Source: CAYGTO01 sp964352815 (lineage in GTDB: Bacteria > Pseudomonadota > Alphaproteobacteria > Rickettsiales > UBA3002). From it: a stretch of DNA of 36,031 bases. The notes under the pieces are model-generated. The model saw only the letters and a list, made by a program, of their open reading frames with translations. It was not told where the DNA came from and ran no database searches. Every line of letters starts with the position of its first letter. Within the stretch, counting starts at the first letter, position 1. Of the stretch, positions 7,345-16,775 are shown piece by piece. The position numbers and the translations under genes are program-made. Where the stretch lies: contig CAYGTO010000015.1 in NCBI GenBank assembly GCA_964352815.1, forward strand, positions 1 through 36,031, written 5' to 3'.

Positions 7345-8806
7345 GAATGGCACGCTAGGCTGGCGATTCGAGAACAGCTATGCGCGTTTGCCGGAGCATT
7401 TTTACACACGGCTTTCTCCGGAAACGGTGAACGCACCGGAATGCGTGATCGTCAACCACGCCCTTGGCACAGTGCTCGGTCTGTCGCTTGATCAGGCCAC
7501 AAAGGCAGAGCTCGCACAGATTTTTTCTGGTAACGCGCTTCCCGAAGGCGCAGAGCCCATAGCGCAGGCCTATGCCGGACATCAATTTGGCCATTTCACC
7601 TATCTAGGCGATGGCCGCGCCCATCTTCTTGGTGAGCATCTCACGCCTGATGGCACCCGTGTCGATATACAGCTGAAAGGCTCGGGCCAAACACCCTACG
7701 GATTGCGCGGCGATGGGAAGGCCGCGCTGGAGCCGATGCTCCGCGAATATATCATCAGTGAAGCCATGTACGCGCTTGGTATCCCCACAACCCGGAGCCT
7801 GGCGGTGGTGAGCACGGGCGAGCCAGTCATGCGCGAAACGGTTCTGAAGGGCGCGGTGCTCACCCGCATCGCATCGAGTCATGTCCGTTGCGGCACGTTT
7901 GAATATCTTGCTGCGGAGCAGGATAAAGAAGGGCTGCGACGCTTAGCCGATTATACGATTGACCGGCATTATCCGGACATAAAAGACGACGCATCGCCCC
8001 CCCTCGCCCTCATCGATCAGGTTATGACACGTCACATCGCGCTGGTTGTGCAGTGGCTGCGCGTGGGCTTCATTCATGGCGTGATGAACACCGATAACAT
8101 GGCACTTTCCGGTGAGACCATCGACTATGGCCCATGCGCCTTTATGGATAATTACGATCCGAACCGTGTCTTCAGCTCGATCGATCAGATAGGGCGCTAT
8201 GCGTTTGCCAACCAACCGCGCATCGCGAAATGGAACCTTGCACGCTTTGCTGAAACATTGCTGCCGCTTATCGACCCTAATGATATGGAATCGGCGATGA
8301 AACAGGCGGAGAAGGTTCTGGATGCGTTCGACACGCGCTTTCAAACCGCGTGGCGCGCTATGATGCGCGGCAAGCTGGGGCTGTGCGGTGAAGAGCCCGA
8401 CGATAACGCACTCATTGGTTCTTTCCTGCAGTGGATGCAGCGCCATGAACGGGATTATACGAACAGTTTCCAAGATCTCATGGGGGACGCATTGCCTGAA
8501 GATGAGGCCTATGAGAGCGAAGCGTTTGTTGCATGGCATGAACAGTGGCAAAAGCGGCGAGCGCTGCATGCGTCTTCGCGCGAGGCGTCGCTTGCCGTGA
8601 TGCGCGAGCATAATCCATACATTATTCCGCGCAACTACCGCGTGGAAGAAGCGCTGGCTGATGCCGAAGATCATGCGGATTATACAAAATTACATGCACT
8701 TTTACAGGCGCTTGCACAGCCATATGATGAAAATGATGCGTTTGAGGAACTCACCATACCTCCGGGCCCAGCCCAATATAGTTACCGCACATTCTGTGGG
8801 ACGTGA
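7322..8806 (+). CDS. selO: SelO family protein adenylyltransferase (YdiU)
   Basis: SelO is a kinase-fold enzyme that transfers AMP from ATP to protein hydroxyl groups and is tied to redox stress. The 494 residues show the family hallmarks: FENSYARLPEHFYTRLSP at the start, AQAYAGHQFGHFTYLGDGRA, the nucleotide loop GSGQTPYGLRGDGKAALEPM, HGVMNTDNM and the metal-binding IDYGP. A cysteine lies three residues from the C-terminus (FCGT), where eukaryotic SelO carries selenocysteine. ATG 7322 with GGAAG 4 nt upstream overlaps DUF2237 by 23 nt. A longer start at 7277 adds residues not conserved in the family. Confidence 0.95.
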   Translation: MPSAHTTKNGTLGWRFENSYARLPEHFYTRLSPETVNAPECVIVNHALGTVLGLSLDQATKAELAQIFSGNALPEGAEPIAQAYAGHQFGHFTYLGDGRAHLLGEHLTPDGTRVDIQLKGSGQTPYGLRGDGKAALEPMLREYIISEAMYALGIPTTRSLAVVSTGEPVMRETVLKGAVLTRIASSHVRCGTFEYLAAEQDKEGLRRLADYTIDRHYPDIKDDASPPLALIDQVMTRHIALVVQWLRVGFIHGVMNTDNMALSGETIDYGPCAFMDNYDPNRVFSSIDQIGRYAFANQPRIAKWNLARFAETLLPLIDPNDMESAMKQAEKVLDAFDTRFQTAWRAMMRGKLGLCGEEPDDNALIGSFLQWMQRHERDYTNSFQDLMGDALPEDEAYESEAFVAWHEQWQKRRALHASSREASLAVMREHNPYIIPRNYRVEEALADAEDHADYTKLHALLQALAQPYDENDAFEELTIPPGPAQYSYRTFCGT

Positions 8807-8826
8807 TATACGAGCGCGCTACTGAG

Positions 8827-10194
8827 CTACTTTTTCCGCGCATATTTTTCAACGCACTCAATCATGCGCCCGGCAATATCTTTATTGGTGATTTCTTCAA
8901 TCCCCTCTAGGCCTGGCGATGAGTTGATTTCCAGCACGCGCGGTCCCGCTTTAGAGCGGATAATATCCACGCCTGCTACTTTCAGTCCCATCGTTTTCGC
9001 AGCGCTAATCGCAATCTTTCGCTCTTCCGGCGTAATCTTTACCGTACTCGCTGTGCCGCCTAAATGGAGGTTCGCACGGAACTCCCCGGCCGCCGCCTCG
9101 CGTTGAATTGAGCCAACCACCTTATTATCAATCACAAAACAACGAATATCCTTACCCTGCGCTTCGCGAATAAATTCTTGTACCAAAATATTCGCATTAA
9201 GTGATTTGAATGCATTAATCACCGATTCTGCTGCCTTTGCCGTCTCCGCAAGCACAACCCCCTTGCCCTGCGTCCCCTCAAGCAGCTTCACCACCACCGG
9301 CGCACCGCCCACCATCTTAATCAGATTCGCTGTGTCCATTGGGGAATGGGCAAAGCTTGTAATCGGCATCGGAATGCCTGCTGTCGAAAGCAACTGTAGC
9401 GATCGAAGTTTATCGCGCGATCGAGCGATCGATACGGAATCATTCAGGCAATAGGCGCCGGTCGACTGAAACTGACGCGCGATCGAACAGCCATAAAAGG
9501 TCATCGCTGGTTTGATGCGCGGAATAATTGCATCCACATCATTGAGCAGCTCACCGCCGCGGTAATGGATCTGTGGCGAATCAGCAGAAATGTTGATATA
9601 GCACTGACTAATATTAACAAAACGCATATCATGGCCTCGCTCATCGCCTGCCTCTAGAATCCGTTTATTTGAATAAAGATCTGGGTTACTCGCGAGCACA
9701 ATAATCTTGAGCCCGTCTTTCTTTGGCTGCGACACCTGATAATAGCTCTTCGCTTCCTTGTCATCGACTTCACCCAAACAGAATGATGCATCCACATCGA
9801 TCAGCACACGATTCGTCATCGCCTCGCGGCCCAAAAGCATCCGATATCCCATCGAATCACGATTGGTCAGCGAGACTTCAATGTCCCATGTTTCATCGCC
9901 TAAGGTCAGTGGGGTGGTGATGACAATACGCGTTTCTTTATCACCATTCGAGCTTCGTACATCACGCATATCAACGACGCGCCCGCGGCAACTTTGAATA
10001 ATCTTACGTGTTTTATGAATCGGATGGATGTCAAAATGGACATACCGTTGACCGTTTTCTTCAAAAGGCTGAATATTAAAGGCATGGAGCGACGAGGTTC
10101 GCGCGCCCGAATCAACTCGTGCTTTTATCGCAGGCAGGCCAAGTTCTGGCAATGCGCACCATTCTTCTTTTCCGATGACAAGCTTTTTGCTCAT
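8827..10194 (-). CDS. rimK: RimB-RimK fusion: retropepsin-like domain plus ATP-grasp ligase
   Basis: RimK is an ATP-grasp ligase that adds glutamates to the C-terminus of ribosomal protein S6. RimB is a small retropepsin-like (PF05618 type) modulator. Here one 455-residue chain carries both. Residues 1-150 hold the RimB part with the D28-S-G-A31 motif, followed by TSSLHA and GYRMLLGREAM. From about residue 165 comes the RimK ATP-grasp part, with PVVVKLLEGTQGKGV, DIRCFVI and VLEINSSPGLEGIE motifs. ATG 10194 is preceded at 5 nt by AGGGAG; an ATG at 10221 has no such site. No rimA gene is adjacent. Substrate assignment to S6 is inferred from the family. Confidence 0.88.
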   Translation of the reverse strand: MSKKLVIGKEEWCALPELGLPAIKARVDSGARTSSLHAFNIQPFEENGQRYVHFDIHPIHKTRKIIQSCRGRVVDMRDVRSSNGDKETRIVITTPLTLGDETWDIEVSLTNRDSMGYRMLLGREAMTNRVLIDVDASFCLGEVDDKEAKSYYQVSQPKKDGLKIIVLASNPDLYSNKRILEAGDERGHDMRFVNISQCYINISADSPQIHYRGGELLNDVDAIIPRIKPAMTFYGCSIARQFQSTGAYCLNDSVSIARSRDKLRSLQLLSTAGIPMPITSFAHSPMDTANLIKMVGGAPVVVKLLEGTQGKGVVLAETAKAAESVINAFKSLNANILVQEFIREAQGKDIRCFVIDNKVVGSIQREAAAGEFRANLHLGGTASTVKITPEERKIAISAAKTMGLKVAGVDIIRSKAGPRVLEINSSPGLEGIEEITNKDIAGRMIECVEKYARKK

Positions 10195-10307
10195 ACAGAC
10201 TCCCTTGGCTTTGGGATGCATACTCGCTTTAACAGGAATGTAAAGCGGTTCTCACTAGACCTCTGCGGATTTTTTTCCTACACTGTTGGCTCAATTTGGG
10301 AGAGCTT

Positions 10308-12044
10308 GTGGAACATGCATTAGAACATCAGTATTATTTCAAGGAAATCCTGATCGTTCTGACCATTGCTGGCATTATCGTCCCGGTCTTTCAACGCCTC
10401 AAAATCTCATCGATTCTGTGCTATCTCATCACCGGCATTGTGATTGGTCCATTTGGCTTAGCGCTCTTTAGCAATGAACTCCCGCTACTGTCTTATATCG
10501 TGATTGATGACCCGGGTTGGGTGCAAAGCGCGGCTGAGTTTGGCGTCATGCTTCTGCTCTTTATGATTGGGCTCGAGCTGTCGATCACTCGCCTATGGGA
10601 TTTACGGCGGAAAGTGTTCGGCCTCGGTGGGATGCAGATTCTGGTTTCAACCTTAGTCATTGGCGCGATTGCGCATAGCTTCAACAATAGTGTCGAAGTG
10701 TCGATTTTGATCGGCGCGAGTTTAGCGCTCTCTTCTACCGCAACCGTAATGCAGCTCTTGAAAGAACGTTCTCAGGTCGGAACAGAGTCAGGTACAACCG
10801 CCTTTTCGATCTTGCTAATGCAGGATATGGCCGTGGTGCCAATTCTCATGCTTCTCGCCGTATTCGCTGGCCAAACCGAAGGCTCCGTCACCGTTACCGT
10901 ATTGATCACCTTGCTCCAAGCGACGCTCACCATTGCCGCTATCTTCTTCATTGGCCGCAAACTCTTGCGCCCCCTACTCCAATATTTCGGCACCAACGCT
11001 ACCAGTGAATGGATCATGGCAGTCTCGCTGCTCATCAGTTTGGGTACGGCGGCGCTAACCTATGAAGCCGGCCTGTCGCTCGCACTGGGTGCGTTCCTCG
11101 CCGGGCTTCTTATCGCTGAAACCGAGTATCGTCATGAAGTCGAAATCGTCATCGATCCGCTGAAGTCGGTGTTCATGGGTATCTTCTTTTTGTCGGTCGG
11201 GATGATGATTGATATCCGCGCGATTATTGAGACTCCATTCTGGATTCCCGTATCAGTCATCGGTATTTTCATGATCAAAGGGCTGGTCATTGCGCCGCTT
11301 TGTATGCTGTTCCGCGTAAATTTACCAAGCGCGTTAGAAGTGGCGCTGCTGCTCGGCCAGGGCGGAGAGTTTGCCTTTTTGATCGTCGGCATGGCGCTAA
11401 CACAAGGGATGATTCCGCAAGAAAACGCACAGTTCTTCCTTATCGTCACCGCGCTCACCATGATTCTAACGCCTTCCATTGCCGATCTCGCTAATAAGCT
11501 TAAAGAGCGGCTGGAAGAAAAACTCCTAACTGATAATGTCGCCGATGATGCGCAGAAGAAAGAGCGTGAGCTGTATGTGTTGATCATCGGCTTTGGCCGC
11601 GTCGGCCACACTCTCTCTGAAGTACTTAATTCCTTGGGCATTGCTTATATTGGTGTTGAGAATAACAGCCTACTCGTGAGCCGCGCAAAGCTTGAAGGAC
11701 ACACGATGATTTACGGTGATGCGCGTCGCTCGCGCTTTTGGAATAGTGTAGATCTGGACCGGGTGAACAGCGTGGTCGTTACCGTCGATAACCCTCGCGT
11801 CTCTCATGTGATTCTGCGCGCCATTCGCAAGCGCTCGCCGCTTCTTCCTGTGATTGTTCGTGCGCGCCATGAATCGGATATGGCGGCCCTCTATGACGCC
11901 GGCGCGACACGCGCCATTCCGGAAATGCTCGAAGGGAGCCTGCTAATGGGACAACATTTACTTCAAGAGTTATGTGTTCCTGAAACGCGGGTGCGCGAGG
12001 TGATGGAAGAGCAGCGCGTCAAACACGCAGAGCTGCTTAGCTAG
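10308..12044 (+). CDS. Kef-type CPA2 monovalent cation:proton antiporter with TrkA-N domain
   Basis: This is an inner-membrane potassium or sodium/proton antiporter with a cytosolic nucleotide-binding regulatory domain. The 578 residues have about 12 membrane helices (residues 10-395), including the CPA2 signatures SILCYLITGIVIGP and SLALGAFLAGLLIAETEYRH. A TrkA-N Rossmann domain follows (from about residue 425, GFGRVG), ending with RARHESDMAALYDAGA. GTG 10308 is supported by GGGAGAG 3 nt upstream; a TTG at 10296 would precede that site. The glutathione-binding residues that would make it KefB or KefC cannot be judged by eye. It is convergent with sbtA, overlapping 8 nt at the stops. Confidence 0.9.
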   Translation: MEHALEHQYYFKEILIVLTIAGIIVPVFQRLKISSILCYLITGIVIGPFGLALFSNELPLLSYIVIDDPGWVQSAAEFGVMLLLFMIGLELSITRLWDLRRKVFGLGGMQILVSTLVIGAIAHSFNNSVEVSILIGASLALSSTATVMQLLKERSQVGTESGTTAFSILLMQDMAVVPILMLLAVFAGQTEGSVTVTVLITLLQATLTIAAIFFIGRKLLRPLLQYFGTNATSEWIMAVSLLISLGTAALTYEAGLSLALGAFLAGLLIAETEYRHEVEIVIDPLKSVFMGIFFLSVGMMIDIRAIIETPFWIPVSVIGIFMIKGLVIAPLCMLFRVNLPSALEVALLLGQGGEFAFLIVGMALTQGMIPQENAQFFLIVTALTMILTPSIADLANKLKERLEEKLLTDNVADDAQKKERELYVLIIGFGRVGHTLSEVLNSLGIAYIGVENNSLLVSRAKLEGHTMIYGDARRSRFWNSVDLDRVNSVVVTVDNPRVSHVILRAIRKRSPLLPVIVRARHESDMAALYDAGATRAIPEMLEGSLLMGQHLLQELCVPETRVREVMEEQRVKHAELLS

Positions 12045-13035
12045 GCGTGGCAACCAAGAACATATCCGCGAGTGAGTAGTAAAGCGGAATCCCGAACATA
12101 ATGTTAAATGGAAAGGTTAGCGCGAGCGACATCGGCACATAAATGGCTGCCTTCGCTTGCGGTAGAGCCAAACGCACAGCGGCCGTCACAGCAATATACG
12201 AAGCGCTCGCGAGCAACACCATAAACAGCGTTCCCGTTCCAACATCAAGCCCAACGATAATCGCACTAGCGAGACCGATTGACGCACCAATCAGTGGCAT
12301 GTAAATCGCATGCAACACCAGCGGAATACTAAACTCGCGCAAATAGTGGAACTGACGCGACACTAAGAGCCCCATATCCATTAGGAACAAGGCGAGAATC
12401 CCATGGAATGGATCAGAGAAGAACCCTTTCATCTTTACCATGCCTTCGGTTCCTGTCGCCCAGCCCACAAAGAACGAACCGGTCAGCAGCAGGATCGCAC
12501 CGTTGGTGAAAATTTCACGGCTCAAGCGCGGCGTCGCCTCTTCCGCTGCTTTCGTGGTTTCCGGCGCATCACGGTGCGCAATAAACAAGCCAGAGAGAAT
12601 CGCCGGCGCTTCCATCAAGGCCAGCACCGCCACAATATACCCCGCATACGCTACTTCATTAAGCCCTAAGAAACTCACCGCGGTCACAAACGTCACCATA
12701 CTAATTGAGCCATAATGGGCTGCAATTGCCGCCGCGGTCGGCACATCCAACGCGGTCGTGCGGCGCAGCAAGAAATAGCCAATGAAGGGCTGCACTGCTC
12801 CGAAGATAATGCCAAGTGCGATCACTGCAATGATTTGAAAATCAATTTCAGGCGTTTCCGCAATCGCCACCCCGCCCTTAAAACCAATCGCCATCATAAG
12901 ATAGATGGAAAGATAGCGACTAATTTGATCCGGAACAGCCAAATCAGATTTCAACGTCCCTGCGATAAGTCCGAGAACAAAGAACAGAATGGGTGGTGAA
13001 ACAAAGTTCTGTAGCATGAGTGCGAAAAATTCCAT
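12037..13035 (-). CDS. sbtA: SbtA-type sodium-dependent bicarbonate transporter
   Basis: The 332 residues form ten hydrophobic helices. The family pattern (formerly DUF897) is seen in SDLAVPDQISRYLSIYLMMAIGFKGGV and in AAAIAAHYGSISMVTFVTA, the latter being the conserved half-repeat around the bicarbonate/sodium site. The second half-repeat appears near LASASYIAVTAAVRLALP. Outside cyanobacteria the substrate is not well proven. No sbtB-like PII gene is adjacent. A helical linker with charged residues (HRDAPETTKAAEEATP) joins the two halves. Confidence 0.88.
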   Translation of the reverse strand: MEFFALMLQNFVSPPILFFVLGLIAGTLKSDLAVPDQISRYLSIYLMMAIGFKGGVAIAETPEIDFQIIAVIALGIIFGAVQPFIGYFLLRRTTALDVPTAAAIAAHYGSISMVTFVTAVSFLGLNEVAYAGYIVAVLALMEAPAILSGLFIAHRDAPETTKAAEEATPRLSREIFTNGAILLLTGSFFVGWATGTEGMVKMKGFFSDPFHGILALFLMDMGLLVSRQFHYLREFSIPLVLHAIYMPLIGASIGLASAIIVGLDVGTGTLFMVLLASASYIAVTAAVRLALPQAKAAIYVPMSLALTFPFNIMFGIPLYYSLADMFLVATPS

Positions 13036-13194
13036 GCATTCCCCTTACGTGATTGCAAATTGTGGGCGATGATACGGATCGAGAGAGAAAAAGCAAGCCA
13101 AGGCCTCTGCTTACCCCAATTCCCCTTGCATTTGGGCAAAAGCTATGGTTAACAGGCGATTGCTATTCAAAATACCGGAAAATCAGAGGAATTC

Positions 13195-14535
13195 ATGAAC
13201 ATCACACAACAAAATCAAGACGGCCTAAAATATCATTTCACTGCCACCGTTTCAGCCAATGAGCTTGAAAAGCAAATGGATAAAGAGCTGAAGAAAATCA
13301 GCAAGCAAGTGAAGATGAATGGCTTCCGCCCGGGCAAAGTGCCCATGAAAGTGGTGAAGCAGAAATATGGCAAGAATGTGATCGGTGAAGTGGTGCAGAA
13401 TTCTGTCGATGATGCGGCGCGTAAAATTTTCACGCAGGAAAAGATTCGCCCCGCTGACAAGCCACAGATTGAAATTGCGAATTATGAGGAAGGAAAAGAC
13501 CTTACCTTTACGATGGATGTGGAAGTGATTCCGCCCATGCCGGAGATCGACTTTTCCACCATTTCTGTTGAGAAATATGTGTATGACATCGAGGATAGTG
13601 AGGTCGAAGAGGCCCTTGAACGCCTTGCTGGTCAACAGAAAGACTTCGCTCCGAAAGCAAAAGATTCGAAAGCGGAACAAGGTGATGCAGTGAAGATCGA
13701 CTTTATCGGGCGCATCGATGGGGACGCGTTTGAAGGCGGAACGGCGAATGATGTACAGCTTGAACTTGGCGGCGGTCAATTCATTCCAGGATTCGAAGAT
13801 CAGCTCGTCGGCAGCAAAGCTGGTGACAAGGTTGATGTCAAAGTAACCTTCCCTGAGAGCTACCACAAAGCCGATCTCGCGGGTAAAGAAGCGGTGTTCG
13901 AAACAACCGTCAATGAAGTGCTGAGCGCAGAAGCAATTAAGGAATATGATGACGCGTTTGCGAAGAAAATTGGCTTTGATACGATCGACACGCTGAAAGA
14001 CATGATCAAAACGCAACTGAGCAATAATTACCAAGAAGCCGCGCATGCGAAAGAAAAGAAAGTATTGTTTGATGCGCTCGATGAGAAGGTGGATGTTGAA
14101 GCGCCGGGAGGTATGGTTGCCCGTGAATTCGATGCTATTTGGCAGCAATATACGCAAGCAAAAGAAGCAGGCCAGATCGATGAAGATGATAAGAAAAAGA
14201 GCGATGACGAGCTAAAAACGGAATACCGCGAAGTCGCAGTGCGCCGCGTGAAACTCGGCCTCTTGCTCGCGCACATCGCGGAAGAAAATAAGATTCTTGT
14301 CAGCAAGGAAGAATTGCAGCAAGCGATCATGCGTCAAGCGCGTGGCTTCCCTGGACAAGAGCAGCGCGTGATGGAATTCTACAAAGAGAACCCTCAGCAT
14401 ATGGAAGAGCTTCGCGGCCCGATCCTAGAAGAAAAAGCGGTTCAGTTTGTGCTCGAAAAAGTCAAACGCGAGGATGTCAAAACGACAACCAAAGCATTGC
14501 TTGAAGAAGATGAAGAGGGCGCAAAAGCAGCGTAA
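13195..14535 (+). CDS. tig: Trigger factor, ribosome-bound chaperone
   Basis: Trigger factor meets nascent chains at the ribosome exit tunnel. The 446 residues show the N-terminal ribosome-docking signature GFRPGKVP (about residues 43-50), a central FKBP-like peptidyl-prolyl isomerase domain (about 150-245, with GDAVKIDFIGRIDG), and a long helical C-terminal chaperone domain ending in an acidic tail. AGAGGA lies 4 nt before ATG 13195. It is the first gene of the tig-clpP-clpX-lon block. Confidence 0.98.
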   Translation: MNITQQNQDGLKYHFTATVSANELEKQMDKELKKISKQVKMNGFRPGKVPMKVVKQKYGKNVIGEVVQNSVDDAARKIFTQEKIRPADKPQIEIANYEEGKDLTFTMDVEVIPPMPEIDFSTISVEKYVYDIEDSEVEEALERLAGQQKDFAPKAKDSKAEQGDAVKIDFIGRIDGDAFEGGTANDVQLELGGGQFIPGFEDQLVGSKAGDKVDVKVTFPESYHKADLAGKEAVFETTVNEVLSAEAIKEYDDAFAKKIGFDTIDTLKDMIKTQLSNNYQEAAHAKEKKVLFDALDEKVDVEAPGGMVAREFDAIWQQYTQAKEAGQIDEDDKKKSDDELKTEYREVAVRRVKLGLLLAHIAEENKILVSKEELQQAIMRQARGFPGQEQRVMEFYKENPQHMEELRGPILEEKAVQFVLEKVKREDVKTTTKALLEEDEEGAKAA

Positions 14536-14654
14536 CCATTTCGTCCGATCCGACTCCGGTCCGATTTTAATAACCTCAACTTACTACTTGCAATTCGCCC
14601 GCCAGCGAACAACATTGGACGTATAACAAAAACACGTCAGGGATGGAGATCGCG

Positions 14655-15317
14655 ATGATTCACACGAAATCAGATATGTTGGATGCTTACCAAGAAACGG
14701 CGCAGCTCGTGCCGATGGTGGTGGAACAAACCAGTCGCGGAGAACGCTCTTACGATATTTTCTCACGCTTGCTTAAAGAACGTATCGTGTTTGTCACCGG
14801 CGAAGTAGAAGACCATATGGCAACCTTAGTGGTTGCGCAGCTACTCTTCTTAGAGTCTGAAAACCCTGATAGCGATATCTTCATGTATATCAACTCGCCA
14901 GGCGGCGTGGTGACGGCGGGCATGTCTATGTATGATACGATGCAATATATCCGTCCAGATGTATCAACGCTTTGCATCGGCCAAGCATGCTCTATGGGAT
15001 CGTTGCTGCTCACTGCCGGCGCCGAAGGGAAGCGGTTCTGTACACCGTTCGCGCGAGTGATGATTCACCAGCCTTCCGGCGGTTTCCGCGGCCAAGCATC
15101 AGACATTGAAATTCATGCGAAAGAGATTCTAGAACTTCGTAAGAAATTAAATGGCGTCTATGTGAAACATAGCGGCCAGAAGTTGAACACGATTGAAAAA
15201 GCCATGGATCGTGACAACTTTATGTCTGCAGAAGATGCGAAAAAATTCGGATTGATTGACGACATTGTGGCATCGCGCGCCGATGCGGTAAAAAAATCTG
15301 AAAAAGACAAGAAATAA
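14655..15317 (+). CDS. clpP: ATP-dependent Clp protease proteolytic subunit
   Basis: This is the serine peptidase tetradecamer that degrades substrates fed in by ClpX or ClpA. It has 220 residues with catalytic S113 (context QACSMGS), H138 (MIHQPSGG) and D187 (MDRDNFMSA). ATG 14655 was chosen because GGAGA lies 5 nt upstream; an in-frame ATG at 14643 overlaps that site. An alkaline tail (KKSEKDKK) follows the conserved core. clpX begins 76 nt downstream. Confidence 0.98.
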   Translation: MIHTKSDMLDAYQETAQLVPMVVEQTSRGERSYDIFSRLLKERIVFVTGEVEDHMATLVVAQLLFLESENPDSDIFMYINSPGGVVTAGMSMYDTMQYIRPDVSTLCIGQACSMGSLLLTAGAEGKRFCTPFARVMIHQPSGGFRGQASDIEIHAKEILELRKKLNGVYVKHSGQKLNTIEKAMDRDNFMSAEDAKKFGLIDDIVASRADAVKKSEKDKK

Positions 15318-15393
15318 GTCACGTGAGTAAGCAAAAATAGCGCTTGCATTCGCTTTCCGCGAGGCTCAAAATATAAGTAATAGGGGGCATTCA

Positions 15394-16659
15394 GTGTCAA
15401 AAACAAGCAAAGAGTCAAAGAATACACGTTATTGCTCATTTTGCGGAAAGAGCGAGCATGAGGTTCGCAAACTGATTGCCGGCCCGACGGTCTTTATTTG
15501 TGATGAATGTGTTGAGCTCTGCGTTGATATTATCCGCACCGCTGATAAAGGCGCGGTGGCAACGGAAGACGGAACGGTTGCGACTCCCCAAGAAATTCGT
15601 GATTTCCTTGATGAATATGTGATTGGCCAAGACTCAGCTAAGAAAGTGCTCGCCGTTGCAGTGCACAACCACTACAAGCGGATCAATGCCATTGAAGCGG
15701 GCACGACGGATGTCGAGCTTGCGAAATCAAATATCTTGCTCGTTGGTCCGACGGGTTGTGGTAAAACACTTCTGGCGCAGACCTTGGCTCGTATTCTCGA
15801 TGTCCCCTTCACCATGGCCGATGCAACGACGCTCACCGAGGCCGGTTATGTCGGTGAAGATGTTGAAAACATTATTCTCCGGTTGCTTCAATCCGCAGAC
15901 TACAACGTCGAGCGTGCACAGCGCGGTATTGTCTATATTGATGAGGTCGATAAAATTACCCGCAAATCAGAAAACCCATCCATCACGCGCGATGTGTCCG
16001 GCGAAGGTGTGCAGCAAGCACTTCTCAAAATCATGGAAGGTACTGTGGCTTCGGTGCCACCACAAGGCGGTCGCAAACACCCACAACAAGAATTTCTGCA
16101 AGTGGATACATCAAATATCCTTTTCATTTGTGGTGGTGCATTCGCTGGAATTGATAAAATTATTGCACAACGCGGCAAAGGTACCGCCATTGGTTTTGGT
16201 GCAGACGTGCGTAGCGAAACAGATAAAACAGTGAGCGACCTTCTGACGGAGATGCAGCCGGAAGATCTCATGAAATTCGGTCTGATTCCAGAATTTATCG
16301 GTCGTTTGCCAGTAATCGCAACGTTGACAGACCTTGATGAACCCGCACTTGTAAGGATTCTTACGGAACCCAAAAACGCCCTGACCAAGCAGTACAAGAA
16401 ATTGTTTGATATGGAAGAGGTCAACTTAGAGTTCTCTGATGATGCGCTGACAGCGATTGCTGAGCTTGCGATTGAGCGCAAAACGGGTGCTCGCGGACTT
16501 CGTGCGATCCTTGAAGGACTCCTGCTTGAGCTCATGTACGATGTTCCAGGTGATGAGGAATTAACAGAGGTCATTTTGAACGCAGAAGTGGTCAAAGGTA
16601 AGGCCGAACCGATCAAAGTATACGAGAAAGAAGCAAAATCAGGCTCCAAAAAGTCATAA
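15394..16659 (+). CDS. clpX: Clp protease ATP-binding subunit ClpX
   Basis: ClpX is the AAA+ unfoldase that docks on ClpP; in alphaproteobacteria it also degrades CtrA and other cell-cycle proteins. The 421 residues have an N-terminal zinc-binding domain (C14, C17, C36, C39), Walker A GPTGCGKT at 118-125, Walker B YIDEVDKI, and the pore-loop and sensor regions including the GARGLR motif. The start is GTG 15394, preceded by AGGGGGC. Confidence 0.98.
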   Translation: MSKTSKESKNTRYCSFCGKSEHEVRKLIAGPTVFICDECVELCVDIIRTADKGAVATEDGTVATPQEIRDFLDEYVIGQDSAKKVLAVAVHNHYKRINAIEAGTTDVELAKSNILLVGPTGCGKTLLAQTLARILDVPFTMADATTLTEAGYVGEDVENIILRLLQSADYNVERAQRGIVYIDEVDKITRKSENPSITRDVSGEGVQQALLKIMEGTVASVPPQGGRKHPQQEFLQVDTSNILFICGGAFAGIDKIIAQRGKGTAIGFGADVRSETDKTVSDLLTEMQPEDLMKFGLIPEFIGRLPVIATLTDLDEPALVRILTEPKNALTKQYKKLFDMEEVNLEFSDDALTAIAELAIERKTGARGLRAILEGLLLELMYDVPGDEELTEVILNAEVVKGKAEPIKVYEKEAKSGSKKS

Positions 16660-16775
16660 TTCCTCTGTTTAGTGCCCATTTCTAACCACTATCCCATCAT
16701 TTTGCGCATAAACACCCCTTTACCATTGTTTTTTTCGTCAATTTCACTATCTTTCATCTAACGAAAGGTGACCTC

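Noticed and set aside
7943..8674. 243-codon open frame antisense to selO
   Set aside because: It is wholly inside selO, whose motifs are unmistakable; a shadow frame.
13252..14157. 301-codon open frame antisense to trigger factor
   Set aside because: It lies wholly inside tig, has no ribosome-binding site and its product (Phe/His/Arg-rich) is the usual reverse-strand shadow of a Lys/Glu-rich gene.
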